Of a stretch of 32,085 bases of DNA, positions 16,191 through 25,706 are shown one piece after another. The translations under genes were made by a program, and so were the position numbers. The stretch spans positions 1 to 32,085 of the forward strand of contig DJMM01000001.1 of assembly GCA_002435365.1 (NCBI GenBank), in the 5' to 3' direction. The stretch comes from Ignavibacteriales bacterium UBA6490. GTDB taxonomy: Bacteria > Bacteroidota > Ignavibacteria > Ignavibacteriales > Ignavibacteriaceae. Each line of letters begins with the position of its first letter. The first letter of the stretch is position 1. The notes below the pieces were generated by a model, which saw only the letters and a list, made by a program, of their open reading frames with translations, was not told the DNA's origin and did no database searches.

Positions 16191-16733
16191 TCACCAGTAT
16201 ATTGAATAAAGCACCAGCTTTTTCAGTTCGGTAACTTCGACCTTTGAAAAACCGGCCTGAATTGCTGTTTGTTCGACAAATTCTCTTTTCAAACGGTGCT
16301 CAAGTGGTGGTCCCGCATCCTCTGTTTTATAGGGCCATTCCAAAATATAAACTCCCAGTCTGGATACCCTTCCGGCTTCCCGGAGCGCTTTTAGATAGTC
16401 ATCGACTTCATGAAAAACCAATCCCATAAATGCAACATCAAATGACTTATCTTCAAAAGGAAGTGCTTCGGCAGCTGCTTCTTTAAATATTCCATTAGGA
16501 ACAAGTTCTTTTGCTGACTCAATCATTTTTAAATTGGAGTCTATACCGGTTACATTCATTTTATTTTTGACAAACTCCCCGGCAAACAATCCGCTGCCAG
16601 TTCCAATATCAAGAATAGAGTTAACCGAATTATCTTTTATGATCCTTTCCGCAACCCTGGAAATCTCCAGTCTTTCAATCCTCTCAGGCGATCTGAGACG
16701 TTCAATTTCGTTATTATAGGTTCGTTCATTCAT
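16191..16733 (-). CDS. class I SAM-dependent methyltransferase
   Basis: A 180-residue protein of the Methyltransf_11/25 type. Motif I is ILDIGTGSGLFAG, followed by GIDSN (motif with acidic residue at the end of strand 2), AAAEALPFEDKSFDVAF (adenine-side loop) and the HEVDDYLKALREAGRV segment. It would methylate a small molecule using S-adenosylmethionine; nothing shows which. I chose the ATG at 16733, which has GGGAGAG upstream, over 16763, which would add ten residues. The start overlaps the stop of the DUF2892 gene upstream by eight bases, so both are in one transcript. Arsenite methylation is a tempting idea, but the characteristic cysteines of ArsM are absent. Confidence 0.8.
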   Translation of the reverse strand: MNERTYNNEIERLRSPERIERLEISRVAERIIKDNSVNSILDIGTGSGLFAGEFVKNKMNVTGIDSNLKMIESAKELVPNGIFKEAAAEALPFEDKSFDVAFMGLVFHEVDDYLKALREAGRVSRLGVYILEWPYKTEDAGPPLEHRLKREFVEQTAIQAGFSKVEVTELKKLVLYSIYW

Positions 16734-16932
16734 TTTTTTCTCTCCCGGTTTCTGGATGATCATTTATTTTGCAGCTGGTATTTCCGAATCCGCAGCCCCC
16801 GGAAAGACCGCTGAAAAATAACAAAAATCCAGGAAATGCAATCCAGTTTTCATATAAAATACCAACAATAACCATTGTAGCTCCAACAGTTCCCCTGATT
16901 ATTCTTATGATTGTGTCTGAGTTAATTTTCAT
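16726..16932 (-). CDS. DUF2892 (YgaP-type) small membrane protein
   Basis: A 68-residue protein resembling the DUF2892 / YgaP transmembrane domain: a basic start with IIRIIRGTVG, two hydrophobic helices (VGATMVIVGILY and FPGFLLFFSGLSG) and a short Cys-containing C-terminal tail (GGCGFGNTSC), where the family often has a CP motif. It is embedded in the inner membrane; in YgaP this domain accompanies a rhodanese, but no rhodanese is seen here. It overlaps the methyltransferase gene by eight bases. Function is unknown; the two cysteines could be redox-active or bind metal. Confidence 0.65.
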   Translation of the reverse strand: MKINSDTIIRIIRGTVGATMVIVGILYENWIAFPGFLLFFSGLSGGCGFGNTSCKINDHPETGREKNE

Positions 16933-17141
16933 TAAAATTCCTGGTTTATTGTAATAAGATGAAATAATGAGGAAAGAGATTCTTGTTGAGCTGACTGCGC
17001 GAGTATTTTCCGGTTAATTGATCGCACAATTTGAACTTGGTTACAAATGTTCCTGACAAAAATCAATAGAATTTAACTGATTTGATTATGGTCTGAAATG
17101 GAATAAGGGCAGAAAAAGGAGGAAAAAAACTCAGAAGCTAA

Positions 17142-17861
17142 CTAATAAATCGCAATCCGGTATTTTTTTAATTCTCTGTCCAGACTTCTTGCATTTCCGG
17201 TTAAGCTGTTCAGCATATTCCAGAATCTTTCACTGTGATTATGATGCACTGTATGAACAAGCTCATGAAGGATTACGTAATCAATTAGATGTTCAGGCAA
17301 GCGCATAAGATGAATACTCAGGTTAATGTTGTTTCTTCCTGAGCAGCTTCCCCATCTTGATCTGATATTTTTAAGTGTAAGTTTATTATAACTAAGTTTA
17401 TATTTTTCGGCTGACTTTTTAACTTTATCCGGGAGATATTCCTTGGCTTCAGTTTTCAAAGCCCGCTCAATACCCTTTCTGACTGCGGATTGTACTTCTT
17501 CCGAACCAGGATTTAATTCTGCAGGATATACAACATTTATTCTGGCTTTTGAGAGTCTTACTGAGATATTTTTTCTGTCTTCCCCATGTAAATTAAGCGT
17601 ATGATTTTTTGTGGAATACACTGAGCTCTCATCAAACCGGGTGAGCATTTCTTCACAATCTTTGATTTTGGAAAGATGTTTTCTGATCCAGGATTTTTTT
17701 TCCGCAGCCCATATAATTGCAGTATCATAACTAATTCCGGTAGGAACTGAAACCCTTACTCCGGCAAACGGTCTGACTGATATATTCAGATACCGCGCTT
17801 TTTTGCTGTGCCTGAATATTACGCTGCCGACACCATCGATATAAATTATTTTTTCAGGCAT
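17142..17861 (-). CDS. YgjP/DUF45-like zinc metallopeptidase
   Basis: A 239-residue protein of the YgjP-like (DUF45, SprT-related) family. The zinc site is HELVH (199-203) with a third ligand His209 (HHNHSERFW), and the typical RSRWGSCS motif is at 168-175. The N-terminal half is a beta-rich domain with the family's RARYLNISVRP-type segment (here KARYLNISVRP). Family members are putative peptidases; some are annotated as UTP pyrophosphatase, so activity is uncertain. It starts 28 bases after the MscS gene stop on the same strand and could be part of the same operon as the P-loop protein and the channel. No export signal is visible. Confidence 0.85.
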   Translation of the reverse strand: MPEKIIYIDGVGSVIFRHSKKARYLNISVRPFAGVRVSVPTGISYDTAIIWAAEKKSWIRKHLSKIKDCEEMLTRFDESSVYSTKNHTLNLHGEDRKNISVRLSKARINVVYPAELNPGSEEVQSAVRKGIERALKTEAKEYLPDKVKKSAEKYKLSYNKLTLKNIRSRWGSCSGRNNINLSIHLMRLPEHLIDYVILHELVHTVHHNHSERFWNMLNSLTGNARSLDRELKKYRIAIY

Positions 17862-17889
17862 GAGATCAGTTAAAAGAGCTTATCAAAAT

Positions 17890-18861
17890 TCAATTCATCT
17901 TTTCGGAATTAATTATTCCCTTTAGCAGCAGTTCTCTCATAACTATTTCGGTCATATCGCTCTTAAAGGCAAATTCATATCTTATATCCATTACGTAAGC
18001 TTTGAGCCGCATTTTCAAATACGATTTTCTCTCTTTTACCTCATTAAAGAATAAAACAACAATGGGCTTATTTAAATAAATGTACTTTGAAACCTGTGCC
18101 GCTTCCAGGGCTATCTGTCTTACCCTTTCAGTATCAATGTCGATTGGTAAATAAAATTCTGCCACAACCTGGCAGTTTGGTTCCCCGGAATTTGAATTGG
18201 ATACAGATTTGCTCATCAAATCTCCATTAGGTACCGTAACCACAGAATCATCAGGAGTTACGATGCGGGTTGAGCGAAGACCAATTTTGATAACCTCACC
18301 ATAATAATTATCAATTTCAATCTTGTCGCCTACCTGAAAAGGACGGTCAAAAATAATCATTATTCCACCAAAAATATTCTTGAAGATGTCCTGCGAGGCA
18401 AAGCCTACGGCGATACCTAACGATGCAAGAATTGCTATTATTGTTTCAGCTGGTGGACTAAATATTCCGTGGATGATAAGATAGAAAACAAACGCCCAGG
18501 CAAGGATCCGCACAATCGGGATAAAACCTTTTATAGTAATCCTGTAATTGGCGCTTTTTTCAGCAAAAAGGTCCAGTATCTTTGTAATAAATTTTATCAG
18601 ATATAGTCCTGCAAAAAAGAATATTATGGCCCAAAGAATTTTTTCGATAGAAACTATTTCATCTATTGCCGGAGGCGAGAGGTCTATTTTTTTATCACTT
18701 TCTTCTTTTCCTGCTGTACTGATAGAAGAGCTGTCAACGGTATTGACAATGGTGTCCCGGTTTGCCGGGCTCTGTATAGAGTCGGTCTGTGCAGTACTTT
18801 GAAAATTAAAAATCAGCAAAAAAGACAGGATTGTCAGTATTTTTATTTTAATGTTTTTCAT
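17890..18861 (-). CDS. MscS-family mechanosensitive channel
   Basis: A 323-residue membrane protein. A signal peptide (1-25, ending in STAQ) is followed by an extracytoplasmic segment, transmembrane helices near 75-100 and 115-135, and the pore helix with AILASLGIAVGFASQDIFKNIFGG. The MscS beta domain comes next (FDRPFQVGDKIEIDNYYGEVIKIGLRSTRI), then the alpha/beta C-terminal part. The pore helix motif places it in the small-conductance MscS superfamily. It follows the 1007-residue P-loop protein gene by five bases, so the two very likely share a transcript, and a physical link to that protein is possible. The start lacks a clear Shine-Dalgarno. Confidence 0.88.
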   Translation of the reverse strand: MKNIKIKILTILSFLLIFNFQSTAQTDSIQSPANRDTIVNTVDSSSISTAGKEESDKKIDLSPPAIDEIVSIEKILWAIIFFFAGLYLIKFITKILDLFAEKSANYRITIKGFIPIVRILAWAFVFYLIIHGIFSPPAETIIAILASLGIAVGFASQDIFKNIFGGIMIIFDRPFQVGDKIEIDNYYGEVIKIGLRSTRIVTPDDSVVTVPNGDLMSKSVSNSNSGEPNCQVVAEFYLPIDIDTERVRQIALEAAQVSKYIYLNKPIVVLFFNEVKERKSYLKMRLKAYVMDIRYEFAFKSDMTEIVMRELLLKGIINSEKMN

Positions 18862-18866
18862 AATAT

Positions 18867-21800
18867 TTAATGAATAATATTCTTCGATTTTAAAAGTCCG
18901 ACTATTTGCCTGTAAAGCAACGGGTTTATCAGATAAAGTCCGTTTTGTTCCACAATTATCCCGTCATCGTACATTAATAAAAACAATAGCCTGCATTTGT
19001 GTATAGGATAATTAAACAGCCTGGAATGATCCTCGATAGTCAAGCCATCGTGAATTAATAGTGCCGCAAGGGTAAACACCTTATCATTTGATAGATTCTC
19101 AAGAAATGAATAATCGAGATCCGGCGGCGACCCGATTTTAATTACATCATTCACAATATCCTTCGCTGACCGCAGCCAAAAAATAAGGGCAAGGCTTATG
19201 TTACTTTGGGCAAATTTATTTAATTCGCTAAAATATTTTTCCCTCAGATAAGGTTGCCGTTCTTCTTCAGCAAGCTTTTTATAGGCTTTGGATTTTAAAA
19301 CGCTTTCATCAACATCATAATCGATATTGTATCCGCTTATCCGGTGTCTTTTGGAGACCAGATTTGTAATTTGTTCCTCATTAAGTTTCCTCAGATTAAC
19401 TGTATATCCGAAATAATCAGATGCATTTAAGGTTTTATTAAGATAAATCCAGCTGTAAAGAGTACAGGTAGAAAGCCAAAATATGTTTTTATTTGTTTTG
19501 GATATAATCTCGAAAAACATTTTCAGTGCATTGAACCCGTCAACCTTGCGTAAAAACAGTCGTTGAAGATTTTCGATAATGATAAAATGTTTTTTCTCAA
19601 AACTATTGAGGTAGGAAATTGCGTCCTCAGGAGATTTAAGATTTTGTGTTTTAAGGATATCAGAAAAAAGCTTCAGTAAGTCTTTGGAATCCGACAGCGG
19701 GAAAAGTACGGAATGTCGAATGATATTAGTGTCGTTTTTAGTTGCTGATAAAAAGTTGTTTATAAGCGATGTAGCGCCGCTACCTTTTTCACCAACAATT
19801 ATAGTAGGAGCAAATTTTTCCTTCTGCCAATTTGCGAGAGCTTTATTTAATTCTTTTAATTCTATTTCTCTCCCAAAAAATAATCTTTCATCGTCCAGCG
19901 GTTTTACCTCAAATAACCTCTGATAAACGAATGGCAGTCTGAGTACAGCCGTCTGCGTTTCGGCAAGATAATCTGATATTTCGCTGGCAATTGCTTTTGC
20001 TTTTGGAGCTAATCCGAATAAGCCGCGTACTTTATGATATTGATTTTTAACAAGCCTGAGAGAATTTCTGATCAACCAGTAAATATGCGGTAAAATGTTC
20101 CTGATTTTCTCAATTATCTGCTTTCTTACCTGCCTTGCTCTTTTAAGTGCTTTTGCTTTTGCGAGGTTAAGACGGATATCAAATATTTTATCAGTTTGAG
20201 TAAGGCTTTTCAAGTCGGCATTAAACTCACTCTTTGCGGCATACAATTCTTCGTTAAAATTCAGTAGTAAATCATTGATTCTCTGTTCAGTTTCGGACAT
20301 CTTTTTTATCGACCTGTCAATTCCTTCAACAGCAATCACCTTAGCTTGTTCAGTATCATCATTCGTGTGCAGTTTATTAATCGCTGAATCAATGGTGAAA
20401 TCCAGAATGTGGTCTATCTCCGAGAGATCATTCTGAATTTTTTGTACCTGGAGATTTATTTTACTTTTTAACTTACTTGATGTTCTAAAATATTTTGGTG
20501 CCGCTGAGTATTCAAGAATTTCCTTAGGCGAAAAAGTATTCATTTCAGAATGTTTAATTTCTTTATCATACTCGTCGGTCTTAACAAGTAGTCTCTGGTT
20601 TTTAATCTGATTTATCTGTTCCTGTATAAGGTTATCGAATTCAGCAATAATACCGGAGAGATTCTGATCAAGGAGAGAGCTTGTAAATTCAGGAATAAGG
20701 TTGTCTGTCAGCTGCTTCTGTATTCTGTTTTTAATATCACCAAAACTATTAATTAATTCAGTCTTGTTTTTTGAAGAATTCAGAAGCTCTCTTAATTCCC
20801 GAATAAAAGAAATCATCTTTTCCGAATGAGGCATCAGGCTAACTTTAATATTAGTCTCAAATTGTAATTTATACTTTTCAAACCCTGATAATGTATTATA
20901 TCTGATAAGATATACCTCATTATTCATCTGCCAGTCGTCGCCAAGAGCGGTAAAGTTATTTTCCCACCCGTCATGGATGAATGAGTAATATGCATCCAGC
21001 TGCTTTTTCTTTTTTCTTAAAACTCCTTTCCTAAGCATTCTCCCGGGATATTCGATTGTACCAGCTTTTGCAAAAGTATCTTCATACTCCTCGAACAATG
21101 GTTCAACAAGTAATTTGGCTTCTGTTGTGAGTAATTCCTCGAAATCAGTCAGGTCAGACTGTAAATCCATAATTCGGGCAGCAATATTAATCCCATAGAT
21201 GTCGGTTTTTTCCTTCGAAGAGTTAAATAATTTTTGATTCAGACTTTCGTCAAGAGCTTCATAAATTATCCATAATTCTCGTATCGTACTGCTTCTTAAA
21301 CGGTAAAATTTTCTTTTAAGCTCCAGAAGTTTTAAGTTAAGAAGATAATAAAGAAACAGTTGTCTCATCTCTCTCAATCTTACAAACCTTTTCCACTTCT
21401 TTTTTGATTTTACTGGTTTCCTAAATAATTTTCTGAAAATATTTGAAACTGATACAGGCAGATTGGAGAAGTAAAGAAAAAATTTCTTGAACGGCTTTCT
21501 TAGTTTTACATGCCATTTGTCTTTAGCTTCCGTTTCAAATCTTTGAGTATCCTGATACTCAGTTATGATTTTGGGTGTCTCGGAGATAAATTTTTCAACT
21601 GAAGCAGAAAAATCAGGGAAGAGTTCCTGAAAAGACTTTTTTCCGTCATTTTCAAAATGTCCGGAGATGAGAGTTTTAATTTTTTTATTCAGACGAATAG
21701 CATTATCAATTGAATCTGGCCGGGACATTGCCTGCTGATCATCAATAATTTGATGAAGATGCATAAATTCAATTCGGCATTTTTCAACAAACTGCCGCTG

Positions 21801-21890
21801 ATCTTTTATTTTACCTTTAATTTCAGGTAGAAATTTAAGTTCAACCAGTGAATCAATAGTCTGCTTTATTTCTGTAAAATTTTCACTCAT
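18867..21890 (-). CDS. 1007-residue coiled-coil protein with degenerate P-loop (AAA/STAND-like) ATPase domain
   Basis: I do not recognise a characterised family. Residues 1-650 are highly charged and helical, with likely coiled coils and two basic patches (about 130-180 and 600-650). Residues 671-675, FFGRE, are the usual lead-in of AAA_16/STAND domains. The Walker A region is VGEKGSGATSL (700-708), where the essential Lys is replaced by Ala706. The Walker B region is HFIIIENLQRLF (768-779), with Glu and Asn. The C-terminal 150 residues look like a winged-helix segment. No transmembrane helix is obvious. It is followed after five bases by MscS and then by a YgjP peptidase. With the Walker lysine missing it may bind nucleotide weakly or not at all, acting as a scaffold or regulator. 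Confidence 0.7.
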   Translation of the reverse strand: MSENFTEIKQTIDSLVELKFLPEIKGKIKDQRQFVEKCRIEFMHLHQIIDDQQAMSRPDSIDNAIRLNKKIKTLISGHFENDGKKSFQELFPDFSASVEKFISETPKIITEYQDTQRFETEAKDKWHVKLRKPFKKFFLYFSNLPVSVSNIFRKLFRKPVKSKKKWKRFVRLREMRQLFLYYLLNLKLLELKRKFYRLRSSTIRELWIIYEALDESLNQKLFNSSKEKTDIYGINIAARIMDLQSDLTDFEELLTTEAKLLVEPLFEEYEDTFAKAGTIEYPGRMLRKGVLRKKKKQLDAYYSFIHDGWENNFTALGDDWQMNNEVYLIRYNTLSGFEKYKLQFETNIKVSLMPHSEKMISFIRELRELLNSSKNKTELINSFGDIKNRIQKQLTDNLIPEFTSSLLDQNLSGIIAEFDNLIQEQINQIKNQRLLVKTDEYDKEIKHSEMNTFSPKEILEYSAAPKYFRTSSKLKSKINLQVQKIQNDLSEIDHILDFTIDSAINKLHTNDDTEQAKVIAVEGIDRSIKKMSETEQRINDLLLNFNEELYAAKSEFNADLKSLTQTDKIFDIRLNLAKAKALKRARQVRKQIIEKIRNILPHIYWLIRNSLRLVKNQYHKVRGLFGLAPKAKAIASEISDYLAETQTAVLRLPFVYQRLFEVKPLDDERLFFGREIELKELNKALANWQKEKFAPTIIVGEKGSGATSLINNFLSATKNDTNIIRHSVLFPLSDSKDLLKLFSDILKTQNLKSPEDAISYLNSFEKKHFIIIENLQRLFLRKVDGFNALKMFFEIISKTNKNIFWLSTCTLYSWIYLNKTLNASDYFGYTVNLRKLNEEQITNLVSKRHRISGYNIDYDVDESVLKSKAYKKLAEEERQPYLREKYFSELNKFAQSNISLALIFWLRSAKDIVNDVIKIGSPPDLDYSFLENLSNDKVFTLAALLIHDGLTIEDHSRLFNYPIHKCRLLFLLMYDDGIIVEQNGLYLINPLLYRQIVGLLKSKNIIH

Positions 21891-22388
21891 ATTTATTTTT
21901 TAATTTAGTTATGATCGGGTTTAACAATTTTCTGTCCTCAGCTATCCAATTACATAATTTTTGCACAGGATAAGTAAGGTCGATATCATCAGATTCTGGA
22001 AATCTCTGAAGATTTTCCACCCGGTTTTTCTGGTATTTCGCTGGATCCAACATCTATCTGATTGCAGACCCAATAACGCTGTTTTTTCCGGCTGTATAAA
22101 GTATGGAAGTATGCCTGGTGTAAAATATTATTGTTCTCCAGATACTTAATCTACCCTACTGTACCATTATCCGGCTGCTTTTAATATTTATAAGTTCGCG
22201 AATTTCATCCCAAATATACTTATTTCCGGTTAAAATATTTGTCCTCAGCTTACTTAACAAGCACACTGCAGTGATTCAAAAAAATACAGATGAAAGTTCT
22301 TTCTTGAGTTCAGGATAATTTTTCAGACAGTCTTGCATGAAAAATCTATTATTTCAGTAAAACCAATAATTTAATCAGCTCGAACGTA
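21891..22388. other. intergenic region, 498 bases
   Basis: No gene is supported. A 62-codon plus-strand frame (21961-22149) has no recognisable motif and no ribosome binding site. A short palindrome CACTGCAGTG (22264-22273) is the only symmetry that I noticed. The promoter of the 1007-residue gene should lie at the left end of this gap. Confidence 0.5.
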
Positions 22389-23924
22389 TTATTTTTTCAT
22401 AACAACTTCATAAAGATCCTGCCTCCTGTCAAACCAGTTTAATGTACTCCCCTGCGACCGATGCCGTTTTAACAACTCAAGATCAACGTCATGAATTACG
22501 ACTGTTTCAACGTTTGGGGTACATTCAGCAGCAATTGCATCTCTGGAAAACATGAAATCAGAAGGAGTGTATATTCCGGACTGAGCATATTGAATATCCA
22601 TATTTTCTACAAAGGGAAGGTTACCGACATTGCCAGCCAGCACAGAAAAAACTCCATTCTCGATGCATCTTGCTTCAGCACATTTGCGTACTCTTAAATA
22701 ACCGAATCTCTCATCCGTACAAAAGGGTACAAAAATAATTTCGGCACCTTTTGATACAGCTACCCTGCTCAACTCGGGGAATTCAATATCATAACAGATT
22801 TGAATATTAATTTTACCGGAATCTGTTTCGAATACTTCAATTTTCTCCCCGGGTTTTACTCCCCACCATCTTCTCTCATTGGGCGTGATATGAATTTTAT
22901 ACTGCTTCTCTATCGTACCGTCCCGCCTGAATAAGTAAGCTATATTGTATAGATCTTCATCTTCAAGAGTAAAGTGAGAGCCACCGATAATATTTGTGTG
23001 ATATTTGATTGCCAGATTGGTAAAAAGCTCGAGATACTTTGGAGTAAATTCAGCTAATTTTCTTACAGCTATTCCGGGTCTCTCGTTAGGAAGAAAAGAA
23101 AGTAACTGAAGAGTAAATATCTCCGGAAAAAGAACAAAATCACTTTTATAACCCGATGCTACATCGGTAAAATACTCACATTGTTTGGCAAAGTCATTAA
23201 AGTCATCAATTTCCCTCATCTGATACTGTACAGCGCATATCCTGATTTTCTTGGAAGTGACAATTTTCTTGTTCCTCGGAGGGATATAATCAATGTTAGA
23301 CCATTCCAGTAATGTAGCAAAACCACCGGACTCCTCGTCACTTCTTAAATATGCAGGTATAATTCTTTTTAGAACAAAGCCATTTGCCAGCTGTGTAGTC
23401 AATACGGGATCATAATGTCTTTTATCGATTACTTTATCTACATACTGCCTGGCGGTTAATTCCTTCTGATAATTCAAATAACCCGGAATTCTTCCTCCGA
23501 TTATAATGTTTTTAAGATTTAACCGAACTGCTAAGTCTTTTCTCGACTGATATAATCTCCTTGCCAGTTTATAACCACGGTAATCGGGGTGAACCATAAT
23601 TTCAATACCATAAAGTGTTTCCCCGTCCGCATCATGATTAGTGATATAGCCGGAATCACTTAACTTTTTCCAATCATCCCCTTCTTCATATACATCAAAA
23701 TCGATAATAAGACTGCTGGATGAAGCAACAATTTTTTTGTTTAACTGAATACAGATTTGCCCTTCAGGAAAAATCGCTATCTGGCTTTGAAGCTGTTCTC
23801 TTTTCCAGGTTGGCATCCCAGGGAAGCAAGCTTCCTGAAGTTTTATCAATTGATCGTAGTCATCCGTTTTTAACTGTCTGACAATTATTTTTTTTTCAAG
23901 ACTCTTTAAATCAATTTTTTTCAT
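22389..23924 (-). CDS. GNAT N-acetyltransferase fused to carbon-nitrogen hydrolase (nitrilase)
   Basis: A 511-residue fusion. Residues 1-200 are a GNAT domain, with the acetyl-CoA loop region around VHPDYRGYKLARRLY (111-125). Residues about 225-490 are a nitrilase-superfamily domain whose catalytic triad is Glu268 (LFPEIF), Lys343 (QYKIHITP) and Cys377 (QICYDIEFPE). This arrangement matches the known YhcX-type family of bifunctional proteins. The nitrilase half likely hydrolyses an amide of an N-acylated small molecule; the substrate is not established. No partner gene is adjacent: a divergent MscS gene lies 180 bases away and the P-loop gene is downstream. No clear Shine-Dalgarno precedes the ATG. 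Confidence 0.88.
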   Translation of the reverse strand: MKKIDLKSLEKKIIVRQLKTDDYDQLIKLQEACFPGMPTWKREQLQSQIAIFPEGQICIQLNKKIVASSSSLIIDFDVYEEGDDWKKLSDSGYITNHDADGETLYGIEIMVHPDYRGYKLARRLYQSRKDLAVRLNLKNIIIGGRIPGYLNYQKELTARQYVDKVIDKRHYDPVLTTQLANGFVLKRIIPAYLRSDEESGGFATLLEWSNIDYIPPRNKKIVTSKKIRICAVQYQMREIDDFNDFAKQCEYFTDVASGYKSDFVLFPEIFTLQLLSFLPNERPGIAVRKLAEFTPKYLELFTNLAIKYHTNIIGGSHFTLEDEDLYNIAYLFRRDGTIEKQYKIHITPNERRWWGVKPGEKIEVFETDSGKINIQICYDIEFPELSRVAVSKGAEIIFVPFCTDERFGYLRVRKCAEARCIENGVFSVLAGNVGNLPFVENMDIQYAQSGIYTPSDFMFSRDAIAAECTPNVETVVIHDVDLELLKRHRSQGSTLNWFDRRQDLYEVVMKK

Positions 23925-24106
23925 AACTAAACCCGGCTGTTGTTATAAATACTTTATCCTGTATTATATAGTAAAATTTTTATCTAAATGCTAAAATAAC
24001 GTCAATAAATTTTTACTTGCTTAAATTTATTTATATGCAAATTAATCTAAAATGACTTTATCAGATTAATTTATTAATTTAATTAAAAATCTTTGGGAGA
24101 AATACT

Positions 24107-25006
24107 TTGGAAGAATTTATAACAAGATGGTTAATGGATCCTACAGTTGGGCGAATTGTAGCATCTTTTGTTGTAATCCTTGTCCTTATTACAGTAATAA
24201 AGTTTATTCAAAAAACACTCTCCGGAAAAATAAAGGATACCGATACCCGTTATAGAATTCGTAAAAGTATTTCTTTTTTCGGATACATTACTGCAATATT
24301 TTTTCTGACAATAGTCTTTAGTGATAAGCTGGGTGGACTGACAGTGGCCTTTGGTGTTGCAGGAGCAGGAATTGCCTTTGCCCTTCAGGAAGTGATTGCC
24401 AGTTTTGCCGGCTGGTTTGCCATATCCTTTGCGAAGTTTTACAAGCCCGGAGACCGGGTTCAGCTTGGCGGAATAAAAGGAGACATTATAGATATTGGAA
24501 TTTTAAGAACTACTTTAATGGAGATAGGACAGTGGGTAAACGGCGATCTCTATAACGGCAGAGTTGTACGCATTGCAAACAGCTTTGTTTTCAAAGAGCC
24601 TGTCTTTAATTATTCGGGCGAATTCCCTTTCCTGTGGGATGAAATTAAAATACCCATTAAGTACGGCAGCGATTACAGGTTTGCCAGAGACTTATTTGCA
24701 AAGATCAGCAGCGATATTCTCGGAGATTTTGCGGCCAGGGCTAAAAACGCCTGGGAAGAACTGGTGGAAAAATTTCTGATTGAAAATGCCAGCGTTGAAC
24801 CAATGATTACTATGACAGCAAACGATAATTGGGTCGAATTTACCATACGTTATGTGGTCGATTATAAAACAAGGAGAATAACAAAGGACAAGCTCTTCTC
24901 CAGAATTTTAGAAGAAATTGATCAATACAAAGATAAAATAGGATTAGCTTCGGCTACTTTCCACCTAGTTGAAGCACCAACAATTAATGTTAAGTTAAAT
25001 AAATAA
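24107..25006 (+). CDS. MscS-family mechanosensitive channel (second copy, short N-terminus)
   Basis: A 299-residue membrane protein without a signal peptide. It has two or three transmembrane helices (about 13-38, 50-70) and the pore helix around AFGVAGAGIAFALQEVIASFAG, followed by the MscS beta domain (YKPGDRVQLGGIKGDIIDIG) and an alpha/beta tail. Its sequence differs markedly from the MscS at 17890-18861, so it is not a recent duplicate. Translation starts at TTG, with GGGAGA eight bases upstream. It precedes the interrupted barrel gene by ten bases. Confidence 0.88.
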   Translation: MEEFITRWLMDPTVGRIVASFVVILVLITVIKFIQKTLSGKIKDTDTRYRIRKSISFFGYITAIFFLTIVFSDKLGGLTVAFGVAGAGIAFALQEVIASFAGWFAISFAKFYKPGDRVQLGGIKGDIIDIGILRTTLMEIGQWVNGDLYNGRVVRIANSFVFKEPVFNYSGEFPFLWDEIKIPIKYGSDYRFARDLFAKISSDILGDFAARAKNAWEELVEKFLIENASVEPMITMTANDNWVEFTIRYVVDYKTRRITKDKLFSRILEEIDQYKDKIGLASATFHLVEAPTINVKLNK

Positions 25007-25016
25007 TGAAGTTCAT

Positions 25017-25481
25017 ATGAAAAAACTGATATTAAAAGTGGTAATTTTCTTGATAATTTATTCGACATCAGATATTATTGGACAAACTGCAAACCCAACC
25101 CGACCATCATCCTCTGATAACGCGTACCTTACTGAATATGGTTTCACAGAATTGGAAATAGGCTATTCAGGCGATAAAGACAGATACAGCATTCCTGCAT
25201 TATTAAAGTTCTCTGTGCTCAAAAAATTAGAAGCAGGAATTTTAATGTCCGGTATTATTAATTATAATGGCAGCAAAACTCAAATTGGAGATCCGGGAAT
25301 TCAACTGAAGTATCAATTCCTGAACAACCAGAATATAGCTGCAGCACTTGCAGGAAAGATCGGATTCAGCAGTTCTTCTTCAGCCACATATACATTTTAT
25401 GTTGTACCTTCAATATAGACAAATTTTGCACAATTGGATTTTACAGCCGGAACATCATTTATAGAAAGTCTGGGCAGGTAA
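25017..25481 (+). pseudogene. outer-membrane barrel protein gene cut by an in-frame stop
   Basis: The frame runs from ATG 25017 to TAG 25416-25418 (133 residues): a signal peptide ending near IIGQ, then strands such as TELEIGYSG and GDPGIQLKYQFLNN typical of barrel-type transporter proteins. The same frame continues past the stop with FAQLDFTAGTSFIESLGR before TAA at 25479-25481, and this still reads as barrel sequence. The TAG may therefore replace a TAT or TAC codon. Even with readthrough the protein is shorter than the roughly 250 residues expected of such barrels. It could also be an intact short gene, but decay is more likely. Confidence 0.6.
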
Positions 25482-25706
25482 AAATTCTTGTTATTCTCTA
25501 CTCTGCTGAAATTTAAATAAGAGTGTTACAAATTAAACTGTCGACCCAAGGCGAAAGTGAAGAACTGATTTCTCTGCAGTATGTCTTTCTGCATTCCGGC
25601 TTCATGCAATAGCAGTGAATTACTTCTAAATCGCGACACTCATCACAAAAAATGTTACCCACAGTTTCTAAAAAAAATATAAAAACCGGTTTAATCGTAT
25701 GGATAA

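Noticed and set aside
16191..16733. Methyltransferase as arsenite methylase ArsM
   Set aside because: The conserved cysteines required for arsenite binding in ArsM are absent, and the gene is 8 kb from the ars locus.
21961..22149. 62-codon plus-strand frame in the gap right of the P-loop gene
   Set aside because: No motif, no ribosome binding site, and no domain or neighbour supporting it.
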